This document shows, in pieces, positions 8,773-17,112 of a stretch of 64,000 nt of DNA; the first letter of the stretch is position 1; the number at the start of each line of letters is the position of its first letter. Source of the stretch: Bacillota bacterium (lineage in GTDB: Bacteria > Bacillota > Clostridia > Lachnospirales > Lachnospiraceae); assembly GCA_023392615.1 (NCBI GenBank), contig JAEVYT010000014.1, positions 1-64,000 on the forward strand, given 5' to 3'. The notes under the pieces are model-generated. The model was given only the letters and a program-made list of their open reading frames with translations, did no database searches and was not told the DNA's origin. The position numbers and the translations under genes are program-made.

Positions 8773-9084
8773 TTAGCACTGTCCACTTCCATCAAGCGAA
8801 CATGATGCTGCTGATACCAATGAGGTTAAACCCTCCATAAAATCCGTTATTTCAAATGTTTTCGTTCCATCTTCAAGTATGAAAAACGGGATACCAATAG
8901 ACCCTTTATTAATAATCGGTTTAAATATATCTTCATGGTCACGATAGGATAAAAACTCTTTTAAGATAGCAGTACTTTCTGTTATGCTACGGTAATCAAG
9001 TTCAATCTCCTGATTCTGTGTTATTTGTAACTTCGCTTCTACACAATCCGGGCAAATCTGTGTACCATACATAATTAACTTCAT
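8773..9084 (-). CDS. Glutaredoxin-like thiol-disulfide protein
   Basis: A 103-residue thioredoxin-fold protein with the redox pair C11-P-D-C14 in GTQICPDCVEAK. It resembles the glutaredoxin-related group of Firmicutes. The region near residue 67 (GSIGIPFFILEDG) supplies the cis-proline loop. The C terminus carries two further cysteines. It follows the ArsR-SRPBCC gene by 19 bp, so the two are cotranscribed. Ribosome site AAGGAGGAAGTCGT precedes the ATG. The electron partner is unknown. Confidence 0.8.
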   Translation of the reverse strand: MKLIMYGTQICPDCVEAKLQITQNQEIELDYRSITESTAILKEFLSYRDHEDIFKPIINKGSIGIPFFILEDGTKTFEITDFMEGLTSLVSAASCSLDGSGQC

Positions 9085-9103
9085 ACGACTTCCTCCTTAA
9101 AAA

Positions 9104-9859
9104 TCAGCCTTTCCAAGGCAAAGCCGGCATAGCTTCACCAGTTTCAATAAGGGTTTTAAGACCACAGAGAATAAAGGTCCAACCTGAAGCTGCCTGCTGA
9201 AATTTTGCACTCTCTGCATCAATATCATGAAGTATCGTTAACTTAACCAACGGTCCCATCTCTTGAAGCTCAAATACAACTGTTGATGGTTCATTATCTG
9301 CTTCCTCCGGAGTTTTCCAAGTGTAAGAAAGCCTCTTATAAGGATCAAATTCTAATACCTTACCTTGAACCTCTTCCTTTCCATCCGGTGTAACAACTCT
9401 TACTTGTGATCCGATCTCCCAATCTGAGATTACCTGTCTTCCAAACCAGAACTTTTTTGTAAAATCCGGATTGGTAAGAAACTCCCATACCTGCTGCGCT
9501 TTTGATGTAATTACAATTTGATACATTAATCCCTTCATATTAGCCTCCTGATTCATATTTTCCAAAACACTTTTCAAATTATACAGAGCCCGTACTCGAT
9601 TTTCATCAAATTTACTCATCCATCTGTTATAAACAAGTTGCAGCGGCACCGGATTCAGATAGTGAATTTTCTCCTTTCCTTTCCATACCGGTATGATTAA
9701 TTCTGCCTGCTCTAAAATTTTCAAATGTTTTGTCACTGCTTGTCTGGACATATCCAGCATGGAACTGAGTTCCGTTAGTGATTGTCCGTTTTTCTCATAT
9801 AATAAATCCATGAGATATCTTCTTGATTTATCACCTATTGCATTAAATATTTTATCCAT
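9104..9859 (-). CDS. ArsR-family HTH regulator fused to SRPBCC/AHSA1 domain
   Basis: A 251-residue fusion. Residues 1-90 are an ArsR-type winged helix (DMSRQAVTKHLKILEQAELI is the recognition region). Residues about 115-250 are an AHSA1-like SRPBCC ligand-binding fold (WEFLTNPDFTKKFWFG, YKRLSYTWKTPEE). No metal-binding cysteine motif is seen in the HTH part, so the SRPBCC pocket may be the sensor. The predicted promoter places the transcription start at or next to the ATG, giving a leaderless message, and a palindrome fills the promoter spacer, consistent with autoregulation. Fusions of this kind are widespread but their ligands are mostly unknown. Confidence 0.85.
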   Translation of the reverse strand: MDKIFNAIGDKSRRYLMDLLYEKNGQSLTELSSMLDMSRQAVTKHLKILEQAELIIPVWKGKEKIHYLNPVPLQLVYNRWMSKFDENRVRALYNLKSVLENMNQEANMKGLMYQIVITSKAQQVWEFLTNPDFTKKFWFGRQVISDWEIGSQVRVVTPDGKEEVQGKVLEFDPYKRLSYTWKTPEEADNEPSTVVFELQEMGPLVKLTILHDIDAESAKFQQAASGWTFILCGLKTLIETGEAMPALPWKG

Positions 9860-9865
9860 AGATTA

Positions 9866-9894
9866 ATATTAGCAACCTTTTGGTTGCATGTCAA
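9866..9894 (-). promoter_or_regulatory. Promoter with spacer palindrome, ArsR-SRPBCC gene
   Basis: Consensus TTGACA (9889-9894) and TAATAT (9866-9871) are separated by exactly 17 bp. The spacer contains a perfect palindrome, GCAACC-AAAA-GGTTGC on the minus strand. Only six bases lie between the -10 box and the ATG, too few for a ribosome site. The palindrome is a strong candidate for the operator of the adjacent ArsR-type protein. Confidence 0.75.
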
Positions 9895-10098
9895 GCAAAA
9901 AAAATCAATCTACATGCGCTCCAAAGTAAAATATTTGCCATTATTAGATTCATTATGCGATAATATTTGATAAATTGTTTTTGCAAGATCAACACCGAAC
10001 TGGATAATCAATAACTAGTGGCTGTGTGTACTAATCATAAGAATAAATGGGTTAGCCCACTTATAAACTCTTTATTCAAATCATAATAAACCATAAAA

Positions 10099-11214
10099 TC
10101 ATGTAACAATAGTTACTTTCCCCTTTAACATTGCTTTATGTTCATACATCGCCATATCAGCTTGTATGTAGGATGCATAAATACTACTACTTTCATTTTT
10201 TGTATAGAAAGAATAACCATATGCAAGCTCTATTTTTTCATCGCGAAGAATATTTACATTATGTATACCCATATCCAAGCTATTTAAGGTTGTATCCAGC
10301 AGTGATCTTGAAATTTCTTTACATAACACGCAGAACTCATCTCCACCAATACGATATGTCTTTCCGATACCTAAGAAGCTTTCTTCTAAAATTCCTGCTG
10401 AACATTTAATAATTTCATCTCCTGCACTATGCCCCAAACGGTCATTGATTCTTTTTAGATCGTTAATATCTACAATTACGATTGCAACATTACAATTTGC
10501 CTTGCGTAATTTCTCAACCTCCTGTTCAAATGCATAGCGATTTCTAATTCCGGTTTGTATATCATATTTAAATTGTAATTCACGTAAAAATATGTAATAC
10601 ATAACCAAGGATATCGCAGTACTCATCCAAATCAACAAAACATCACTAAAGGTAATTTGTATTACCGAACTTATTATCGGAATGATAATAATGACCAGTA
10701 GGAACCGAATTTCCTCATCCTCATATTCTAATTTGTTTTTTATTATTGTTATTATTAATATCAATAGGTACAATAAGGCAACCATTTCAGGAAACAAAAA
10801 ATAGGTACCTCTTGTATAGATATTATTAGAATCAATGTAAAAAACCCATCCGGTTTTATAGCTGAGGACACAAATCAAAATATTGATATATAAGGGCACG
10901 GCAAATAAACTCTTGAAAAAACTTTTCACTTTTAATAAATTATTGTTGAACAGAACCAAAAGAGCAGTCACAAATGGGCATAAAGAAAAGCCCAAACAAT
11001 CCGCTATTCTATTTGGTATTACGTTAATGGATTGACCTGGAACTCCCAAAAATAATGTTGCAATTTCTAATAGAAGTATGATAATTACAACATAAGACAG
11101 TGTTATGTATACTTTATTTTTATTGTTGTTTATAATAATATTTTTTCTTGCGAGTCCAATCGTAAGCGCTAATAGGATTATTGCAAGAAAGTCGGTAAAA
11201 ATCAATACTGTCAT
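10099..11214 (-). CDS. Membrane diguanylate cyclase (GGDEF)
   Basis: A 371-residue protein. The first 205 residues hold about six membrane segments; residues about 215-371 are a GGDEF domain with YRIGGDEFCVL, and the substrate region DINDLKRINDRLGHSAGDE is intact. No RxxD inhibitory site lies before GGDEF (the sequence there is GIGKTY), so product inhibition by that route is unlikely. It should make cyclic di-GMP in response to an unknown membrane signal. It stands alone, with the arsR operon downstream and a long intergenic region upstream. Confidence 0.88.
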   Translation of the reverse strand: MTVLIFTDFLAIILLALTIGLARKNIIINNNKNKVYITLSYVVIIILLLEIATLFLGVPGQSINVIPNRIADCLGFSLCPFVTALLVLFNNNLLKVKSFFKSLFAVPLYINILICVLSYKTGWVFYIDSNNIYTRGTYFLFPEMVALLYLLILIITIIKNKLEYEDEEIRFLLVIIIIPIISSVIQITFSDVLLIWMSTAISLVMYYIFLRELQFKYDIQTGIRNRYAFEQEVEKLRKANCNVAIVIVDINDLKRINDRLGHSAGDEIIKCSAGILEESFLGIGKTYRIGGDEFCVLCKEISRSLLDTTLNSLDMGIHNVNILRDEKIELAYGYSFYTKNESSSIYASYIQADMAMYEHKAMLKGKVTIVT

Positions 11215-11692
11215 TTTCTATCCCTCATCTTTTAATAAAAATCTTCTTGATGGTTCTATATCTTTTACAATTTTCAATTTTATCACATTACAACATATAT
11301 TTCCATTATAATGTTTTTAATTCTTATATTTTCTAGCATATTTCACCAATCTACAATTTGCCCTTTTTAAATATATTTTTAGGCACGAATTGAGAATTTC
11401 ATCATATTATAATACAAAAGATATCATTATTTTAGGATTCGATTCAAATGTTAAACATTTATCTAAAAACTATATAGCTGAAAAACATTAAGAAGATATT
11501 GAAACATGAACCGAATATCCTTCTATAAAATAAAGACATCTTTATTCATATGAATACGATTTATACTTTGGATTAAAAAAGTGCCTAACTCATACTTTGA
11601 GTAGCACTTCTTAATATGGACATTATTTTATATATTGCCCAGCGCTTCGTATAACATTACAGAATATTACATTTTTGTAAAGGAGAGTTTGC
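11215..11692. other. Intergenic region between GGDEF gene and plus-strand gene
   Basis: This AT-rich 478-bp stretch separates two divergent genes. I see no convincing open reading frame. It contains a short stem at about 11530-11550 and the hairpin at 11579-11609, and it should hold the promoters of both neighbours, but no close match to a sigma-A promoter stood out. Confidence 0.5.
11575..11609 (-). terminator. Possible minus-strand terminator upstream of the plus-strand gene
   Basis: AAGTGC...ACTCA pairs with TGAGT...GCACTT, and on the minus strand the stem is followed by six T residues. The only minus-strand gene that could use it is the polysaccharide operon ending at 12148, which has no better minus-strand terminator nearby. 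It would then end a transcript running antisense across the 11693-12013 gene. Confidence 0.5.
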
Positions 11693-12013
11693 ATGGACTT
11701 TTTTACCCTATTTCAATATTTTCTAGTACTGATAATTCCTGGTTTCCTAGGAGCATTGGCATATAGTATCGCAGCACGCTGTAGAACAGAAATCAGTATC
11801 AAAGTTGCATTGATTATTGATCTTTTTACCTTTATCATCATGATTACCGGTTTATATTTCTTCCACGGTGTTGTTACTGTTGCTGCATTAATAATTGAGT
11901 TCAATTGCCTAAGCTTTACCAGAAGATATGCATTACTTGCTATTGCTATTGCTATCATTATTGGTACAATTGCAGGTTTCATCAGAAGATTATTCTTCTG
12001 GATTAGACGATAA
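11693..12013 (+). CDS. Small integral membrane protein, unknown function
   Basis: A 106-residue hydrophobic protein with about three membrane segments (near residues 5-27, 37-58 and 76-98) and a basic C-terminal tail (RRLFFWIRR). I do not recognise a family. The ATG is preceded by AAGGAGAGTTTGC at ideal spacing, and a strong terminator follows, so this is a real monocistronic gene. It is the only well-supported plus-strand gene in the window and is convergent with the polysaccharide operon. Confidence 0.75.
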   Translation: MDFFTLFQYFLVLIIPGFLGALAYSIAARCRTEISIKVALIIDLFTFIIMITGLYFFHGVVTVAALIIEFNCLSFTRRYALLAIAIAIIIGTIAGFIRRLFFWIRR

Positions 12014-12061
12014 TAGATTACACCTAGTTAATATACTGATGATCTGATTTTTGATATGCAA

Positions 12062-12114
12062 CAGGTGTATATTATGATTACATCAAATTTTCATAATATA
12101 CACCTGGTTTTTTT
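12062..12114 (+). terminator. Strong rho-independent terminator
   Basis: A perfect 15-bp inverted repeat (CAGGTGTATATTATG / CATAATATACACCTG) with a 15-nt loop is followed on the plus strand by seven T residues. It ends the 11693-12013 transcript. The reverse direction lacks a U-tract. Confidence 0.9.
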
Positions 12115-12147
12115 CATCTATATATCTAACTATTAGTAATCCTTCAT

Positions 12148-13287
12148 TTATAGTCTATTTGGTGATACCCCCCATACAACTCTGTGAACATAATCGGTAT
12201 AAGATAAAATAATTCGAAGTACTTTCTCCGAAACATTTGGAATAGTGTAATCAACAACCTCTCTTAGTGTTTCTTTTTTTTGTCCTTCCAGAACCTCAAG
12301 TGACTGAAGTATCCGTTCCCTCGTTAATCCACTCATTATTACAATCGCTTCCTCCATCGCTTCCATCCTCTCATGTGATTGCCTAATATTAATTGCTTTA
12401 AATTTTAATATAGAAGATTCCTCACTGATGGTTCCACTATCACTCAATACAGCCTTCGCCTTAGTTTGAAGTTTTAGATAATCATAAAATCCAAAGGGCT
12501 TCATAGTCCTTATAAAGGGATGAAGTGTAATTTCTTTTTCTCTCATCATCGCGCGAGTTCTTGGATGGGTGCTTATAATAATCGGTTTGTTATATTTTTC
12601 AGCAATTCCATTAATAGAATCGATTAAATGAAAAAAATTTTTATCACTATTTACATTTTCTTCTCGATGCATCGATACCACAAAGTAATCATTTTCTTTT
12701 AGCTTTAAGCGTTCTAATATATCAGATTCGCTAATTCCTTTTATATTGTTATAAATCACTTCATACATTGGACTACCTGTTTTGATTATTCGATCAGCCG
12801 GTATTCCTTCCCTCAGTAGATACTCTCTTGCTATTGTACTATAGGGCATATTGATATCGGCGATATGATCAACTATCTTTCGATTACTCTCCTCCGGCAC
12901 CCTTTCATCAAAGCATCGATTACCAGCTTCCATATGAAAGATCGGTATATGTTTTTTCTTTGCAGCGATAGCACACAGACAGCTGTTCGTATCTCCAAGG
13001 ATAAGTAATGCCTGGGGTTTACATTCTTCAAACACCCGATCTATCTTAATTAATATGTTCCCAATTGTCTCCATCGTTGCTCCGGTAGCTGTATCAAGAT
13101 AATAGTCAGGTTTTTTAATATTTAGGTCCCGAAAGAATATTTCATTTAATTCATAGTCATAATTCTGCCCTGTATGAACAAGGATATGTTCGATGGCTTC
13201 ACATTCCTCCAACTTATTAATCACTGCAGATAACCGAATTATCTCCGGTCTGGTTCCAACTACCGTCATAACTTTTAATCTCTTCAT
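12148..13287 (-). CDS. capG: UDP-HexNAc 2-epimerase, CapG/FnlC-like
   Basis: A 379-residue non-hydrolysing UDP-GlcNAc 2-epimerase family enzyme. The signature GNRCFDERVPEESNRKIVDH, the N-terminal TVVGTRPEIIRLSAV and the GSPMYEV loop are visible. With CapE and CapF homologues in the operon it should perform the last step to UDP-N-acetyl-L-fucosamine, epimerising UDP-2-acetamido-2,6-dideoxy-L-talose at C2. An alternative is WecB-type UDP-ManNAc formation. It is the last gene of the operon, 27 bp after capF. Confidence 0.87.
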   Translation of the reverse strand: MKRLKVMTVVGTRPEIIRLSAVINKLEECEAIEHILVHTGQNYDYELNEIFFRDLNIKKPDYYLDTATGATMETIGNILIKIDRVFEECKPQALLILGDTNSCLCAIAAKKKHIPIFHMEAGNRCFDERVPEESNRKIVDHIADINMPYSTIAREYLLREGIPADRIIKTGSPMYEVIYNNIKGISESDILERLKLKENDYFVVSMHREENVNSDKNFFHLIDSINGIAEKYNKPIIISTHPRTRAMMREKEITLHPFIRTMKPFGFYDYLKLQTKAKAVLSDSGTISEESSILKFKAINIRQSHERMEAMEEAIVIMSGLTRERILQSLEVLEGQKKETLREVVDYTIPNVSEKVLRIILSYTDYVHRVVWGVSPNRL

Positions 13288-13314
13288 AGCTTACTCCATT
13301 CTTTATTATCCCAA

Positions 13315-14415
13315 CTATACTTCCATATAATAAGTGTCAGGATGACTCGAATCATATATTTCGTTTGCCCATATCAATATAATCATATCGCTGGATCCAA
13401 TATTTTCGATATTATGAACATAACCTGCAGGGACATCCACCACCTCTAGCATCTCTCCATCCACCTTTATCGTAATTACCACACTTGTATTAATTTTACG
13501 AAGACGAATTACACCCTCTCCTGATACGACTAAGAATCGCTCATGCTTCAACTTATGCCAGTGATTTCCTTTGATAATCCCAGGCTTCGATCGATTTACA
13601 GATAGTTGACCAAACGTTTCTCCTTTTATAAATTCAGTGAATGAGCCTCTTTCATCTATATTTGTCATTAGCTCATATTTTAATTGTACATCTGGAAGAT
13701 AACTAATGTATGTGCTATAAAGCTTTCTACTAAACTCTTCTGATAGATTGGGTAACCTTTTATTCTCCCTACTATCTTTAAATGTTATCATCAAGTCAAC
13801 AATATACTGCAGTGTTACTGTATAAATATTTGTGAAATCATGGTATCCATATTTATCTAGTTCAATAAGTTTTATCATCTCATCTATCAAATCATCTATG
13901 TATATCAGATTCATAACATGGTGAGGATCATGTATTGTAATTGGCAAATCATGAATAATATTATAGGATAGTGTCGCAATGACGCTGTTATAATTGGGTC
14001 TACACCATTTACCGAATACATTCGGAATTCGAAGAATTACAATTCTGGCACCTGTATCCTTCCCGTAAGATAAAAGAAGTTCTTCACCCACTTTTTTGCT
14101 CTTACCATAAGGGTTATCAAGTGTAGCTTGTATACTTGATGAAAATATAATCGGACAGCTGTTGCCTAATATTTTTAGCTTCTCTATCAGCACTTCGGTA
14201 AACCCGGAGTTATTTTGTATAAATTCTTGATTATCCTTTGGACGATTAGTACCTGCCAGATGATAGATGAGATCTGCATCCTTACAGTATTGATATAATA
14301 GCTGGACGTCCGTATCCTGGTCATAAGAATTAACCGTTACATCCTCAAGTAATCTTAATGAAGCGATTAAATTCTGACCAATAAATCCTTTCGCCCCTGT
14401 GACCAATATATTCAT
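13315..14415 (-). CDS. capF: CapF-like bifunctional reductase/epimerase (SDR plus cupin)
   Basis: A 366-residue protein. The N-terminal half is an extended SDR (MNILVTGAKGFIGQN, then NPYGKSKKVGEE with catalytic Y and K near residue 110). The C-terminal cupin shows the metal histidines in GNHWHKLKHERF. This architecture matches CapF/WbjC, in which the cupin epimerises C3 and the SDR reduces C4 to give UDP-6-deoxy-L-TalNAc. I start at the ATG at 14415, which gives the normal SDR N terminus; AAAGGG lies 12 nt upstream. An in-frame ATG at 14436 has no ribosome site. Confidence 0.88.
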   Translation of the reverse strand: MNILVTGAKGFIGQNLIASLRLLEDVTVNSYDQDTDVQLLYQYCKDADLIYHLAGTNRPKDNQEFIQNNSGFTEVLIEKLKILGNSCPIIFSSSIQATLDNPYGKSKKVGEELLLSYGKDTGARIVILRIPNVFGKWCRPNYNSVIATLSYNIIHDLPITIHDPHHVMNLIYIDDLIDEMIKLIELDKYGYHDFTNIYTVTLQYIVDLMITFKDSRENKRLPNLSEEFSRKLYSTYISYLPDVQLKYELMTNIDERGSFTEFIKGETFGQLSVNRSKPGIIKGNHWHKLKHERFLVVSGEGVIRLRKINTSVVITIKVDGEMLEVVDVPAGYVHNIENIGSSDMIILIWANEIYDSSHPDTYYMEV

Positions 14416-14448
14416 GTATATTTCCAGCCCTTTCATCGTTTTAACATT

Positions 14449-14991
14449 TCATATAAATTCGGATTTCCATTCTTCGTTTAAGAGTGATAAGACTATTGAA
14501 TCATTCCATCTACCATCATAGTAATAATTCTTCCGCAAGACTCCATCCAGATGAAACCCTAAACGTAACAACAACTTCTTTTTTTTGTAATCAAATTCAT
14601 AGATTTCTGTCCATATTTTATTCAACCCTAATTGGAGAAAACCATATTCGAATAATAAATTGCAGCTCTCCTCCGCATAACCTTCTTCATCTATATATGC
14701 ATTCTCATGGCCTATGTATAGTGACAAATCTGCATGACGATGGATCCAATTAATATAACAGAGCCCAGTACACCCTAGCAGTTTATCATCACTCTTTCTT
14801 CGAATCGAAAACATGATTGTCGAAGGATCATTTAAAACTTTATTTTCGTACCATCGATTTTGGGAATCAATATTCAATTCAAGATATTCTCGAAAATTCT
14901 TTTTAAACTTCTCAGTATTTCTCCAATTCATAAATGAATGCAGATCTTCTCGCTCCACAGCAGTTAGATATATTTTCTCACCCTTTTTCAT
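14449..14991 (-). CDS. GNAT N-acetyltransferase for sugar modification
   Basis: A 180-residue RimJ/RimL-type GNAT protein; the core runs from ADLSLYIG through AEESCNLLFEYGF to the terminal LLRLGFHLDGVL motif. Proteins of this size occur as PseH or SpsD next to NeuB, aminotransferase and cytidylyltransferase genes. Here it sits between capF and neuB, so it most likely acetylates the amino sugar made by the DegT-type aminotransferase (17113-19083). Which amino group it acts on cannot be read from sequence. Ribosomal protein acetylation is a less likely alternative. Confidence 0.8.
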   Translation of the reverse strand: MKKGEKIYLTAVEREDLHSFMNWRNTEKFKKNFREYLELNIDSQNRWYENKVLNDPSTIMFSIRRKSDDKLLGCTGLCYINWIHRHADLSLYIGHENAYIDEEGYAEESCNLLFEYGFLQLGLNKIWTEIYEFDYKKKKLLLRLGFHLDGVLRKNYYYDGRWNDSIVLSLLNEEWKSEFI

Positions 14992-15021
14992 ATTAAACCT
15001 CCGAGTTTCACATGGCTGTTC

Positions 15022-16080
15022 CTAAAAATCTATCCATCTTGCATATGTGTCACCTTTTACATCTATGCATAACTCTTTTCCAATAATTTGATCAATTTCA
15101 TATGGTGGAATTCCATCCTTTGGAATAGGCCGTAGCGGATATAAATCCTCTTTCTTAATCACGGTACCCCTATTCATATCTTTTGTATAATACAATGCTC
15201 TTCTTTGTATCATCGAAGATTCCTGTTCGTTCTCCTCCACCTTCTTTATTCCATCTCCCAATGCATTCCACATTGTCATGGATTGCTTCACCATTTCTCT
15301 CCAGGTAGTCGGATTTAACGAAAAACGGTGATCCGGTCCCATTCTACCATTGTCGTCTGTAAAGTGTTTTTCGATTACTTTTGCGCCTAATGCAATCGAA
15401 CCCAGTACGGTAATGTGATCCTGTGTATGATCTGACAATCCAAGTATCAAATCAGGATAGTATGAGGAATAAGTTTTTAATACATTCAAATTTATGGAAC
15501 GATAATTATCCTGACTCAAGGTATAATTCGTATTGCATTGCATCAGAATAATTTGTTTATTGATTTTTTGGATTACCTTTACTGCACGTCTAACATCCTG
15601 TATATCGGAAGCTCCAGTTGCAAGCAGCACTGTTTTCCCTTTACTTGCTATATACTCTACGATGTCGATCCAAGTGATATCTCCCGATCCAATCTTATAT
15701 GCGTGTACATACGGTTCAGCCAGATCAACAGAATCAAAATCATAGGGCGAAGTCATATATTCTATTTTCACCTCATCACATTTTGCTTTAAGCTTCTCAG
15801 TCCATTCTTGTTGAATACTACATTCTTCATATACTTGATAGACGGATTTCTTCCAATTCTTTTGATGGGATAACATCCCGCCCAATGACTCAAACCCTCC
15901 ACGGCTTACAATTGTAGAAGCTTTAAAGTTCTGAAATTTTGCAGCATCCGCGCCACTCTCCTTCGCAAGTTCAATCAAACGAAAAGCACGCTCGATATCA
16001 CCATCATGATTGGAAGCGATATCAGCGATAAAATAAGGAGGGCTGTTTTTATCTATATTTCTTGATCCGATAGCAACCAT
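15022..16080 (-). CDS. Nonulosonic acid synthase, NeuB/SpsE family
   Basis: A 352-residue NeuB-family enzyme, which condenses PEP with a hexosamine derivative to give a nine-carbon acid. N-terminal YFIADIASNHDG and KFQNFKA, central YKIGSGDITW and LGLSDHT, and EKHFTDDNGRMGPDHRFSL match the barrel; the C terminus from about 285 is an antifreeze-like SAF domain (YPLRPIPKDGIPP). The start is the ATG at 16080 after GGAGGTTCAGGTA; the longer frame to 16119 has no such site. Sialic, legionaminic, pseudaminic or a spore-coat sugar are all possible. Confidence 0.85.
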   Translation of the reverse strand: MVAIGSRNIDKNSPPYFIADIASNHDGDIERAFRLIELAKESGADAAKFQNFKASTIVSRGGFESLGGMLSHQKNWKKSVYQVYEECSIQQEWTEKLKAKCDEVKIEYMTSPYDFDSVDLAEPYVHAYKIGSGDITWIDIVEYIASKGKTVLLATGASDIQDVRRAVKVIQKINKQIILMQCNTNYTLSQDNYRSINLNVLKTYSSYYPDLILGLSDHTQDHITVLGSIALGAKVIEKHFTDDNGRMGPDHRFSLNPTTWREMVKQSMTMWNALGDGIKKVEENEQESSMIQRRALYYTKDMNRGTVIKKEDLYPLRPIPKDGIPPYEIDQIIGKELCIDVKGDTYARWIDF

Positions 16081-16198
16081 TACCTGAACCTCCAAAAAGT
16101 TGATCATTTTAAAGACCATTTAAATGTAATTAAACAGCTGTAGTAAGAACTCTCTTGCAGTTTTTAATCTGATCGAAATATCAAGGCCATCTCTATAT

Positions 16199-17110
16199 TT
16201 ATATTTTGCCTCGTAATTTAGCTGGATAATTCTCTTCGTATAGTTTCTTAAACTCCGTTACACTCTCCTTAGGTGATCTGATATTAACCCCTAACTCTTT
16301 TTTGATTTTCTCATTGCTCATACCCATATTCCTCGTTCGTGGTGCTTTAAACTTATAGTGTTCCATTGAAACTTTATTAATAGAACCATCAATTCCAAAC
16401 TCCTCCATGATAGCGACTGCGATATCATATTTTGAAATTGATCCGGTACTACAGATGTGGTATAATCCTCCTAATCCTTGTTCTATGCACAGATCAAGAA
16501 TTTCACTTAGCTCATTGACTAAAATTGGAGAAAAATAGATATCATAGAACATATTTAATTCGATATTACTTATTAGTGAGTTCAATATCCATTCTCCAAA
16601 ACTACTCTTTTCTCGGTAATTAAAGCCATATATATTCGTTCTTACGACTAAATTATAAGGCGCTGACATTAAGACCGCTTCTTCCGCCTTCCGTTTTGTT
16701 TTACCATACACACTGATTGGCCCAGGAGGATCAGTTTCAAGATAAAGGGAATCACTTGTTCCGTCAAAAACAGCATCCGTTGAGATAAATATCATCTTAA
16801 TACCTAACTCTCTGCATATCCATGCAAGATTCTTCGTCGTTGTATAATTCACTAATGATGCATACTCTGGATTTGCCTCACACTCATCTACATTGACCAA
16901 GGCAGCGCAATGTATTAATACATCCGTTCTATGCTTGATTAACTGTTCTTTTATTAATTCCATATCTAGTGCAGAAAAAACATTACCATATACCTTCTCC
17001 ATATCAATTTCATGAAGATCAACCCCAGCCACGTGATATTTATCACGCAGTAAAAAGGACAGATTTGAACCAAGCATCCCGGCTATACCGGTTATAAAGA
17101 TTGAATTCAT
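16199..17110 (-). CDS. RmlD-like NAD(P)-dependent sugar reductase (SDR)
   Basis: A 303-residue extended SDR of the dTDP-4-dehydrorhamnose reductase group. Nucleotide motif FITGIAGMLGSNL is at the N terminus, FISTDAVFDG is at mid-length, and the catalytic pair is in SVYGKTKRKAEE. It starts at the ATG at 17110, two bases after the stop of the SpsF-DegT fusion, with GGGGG eight bases upstream. No RmlA, RmlB or RmlC is in the window, so the substrate is probably not dTDP-rhamnose; a role in making the nonulosonic or amino sugar precursor is inferred. Confidence 0.8.
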   Translation of the reverse strand: MNSIFITGIAGMLGSNLSFLLRDKYHVAGVDLHEIDMEKVYGNVFSALDMELIKEQLIKHRTDVLIHCAALVNVDECEANPEYASLVNYTTTKNLAWICRELGIKMIFISTDAVFDGTSDSLYLETDPPGPISVYGKTKRKAEEAVLMSAPYNLVVRTNIYGFNYREKSSFGEWILNSLISNIELNMFYDIYFSPILVNELSEILDLCIEQGLGGLYHICSTGSISKYDIAVAIMEEFGIDGSINKVSMEHYKFKAPRTRNMGMSNEKIKKELGVNIRSPKESVTEFKKLYEENYPAKLRGKI

Positions 17111-17112
17111 AA

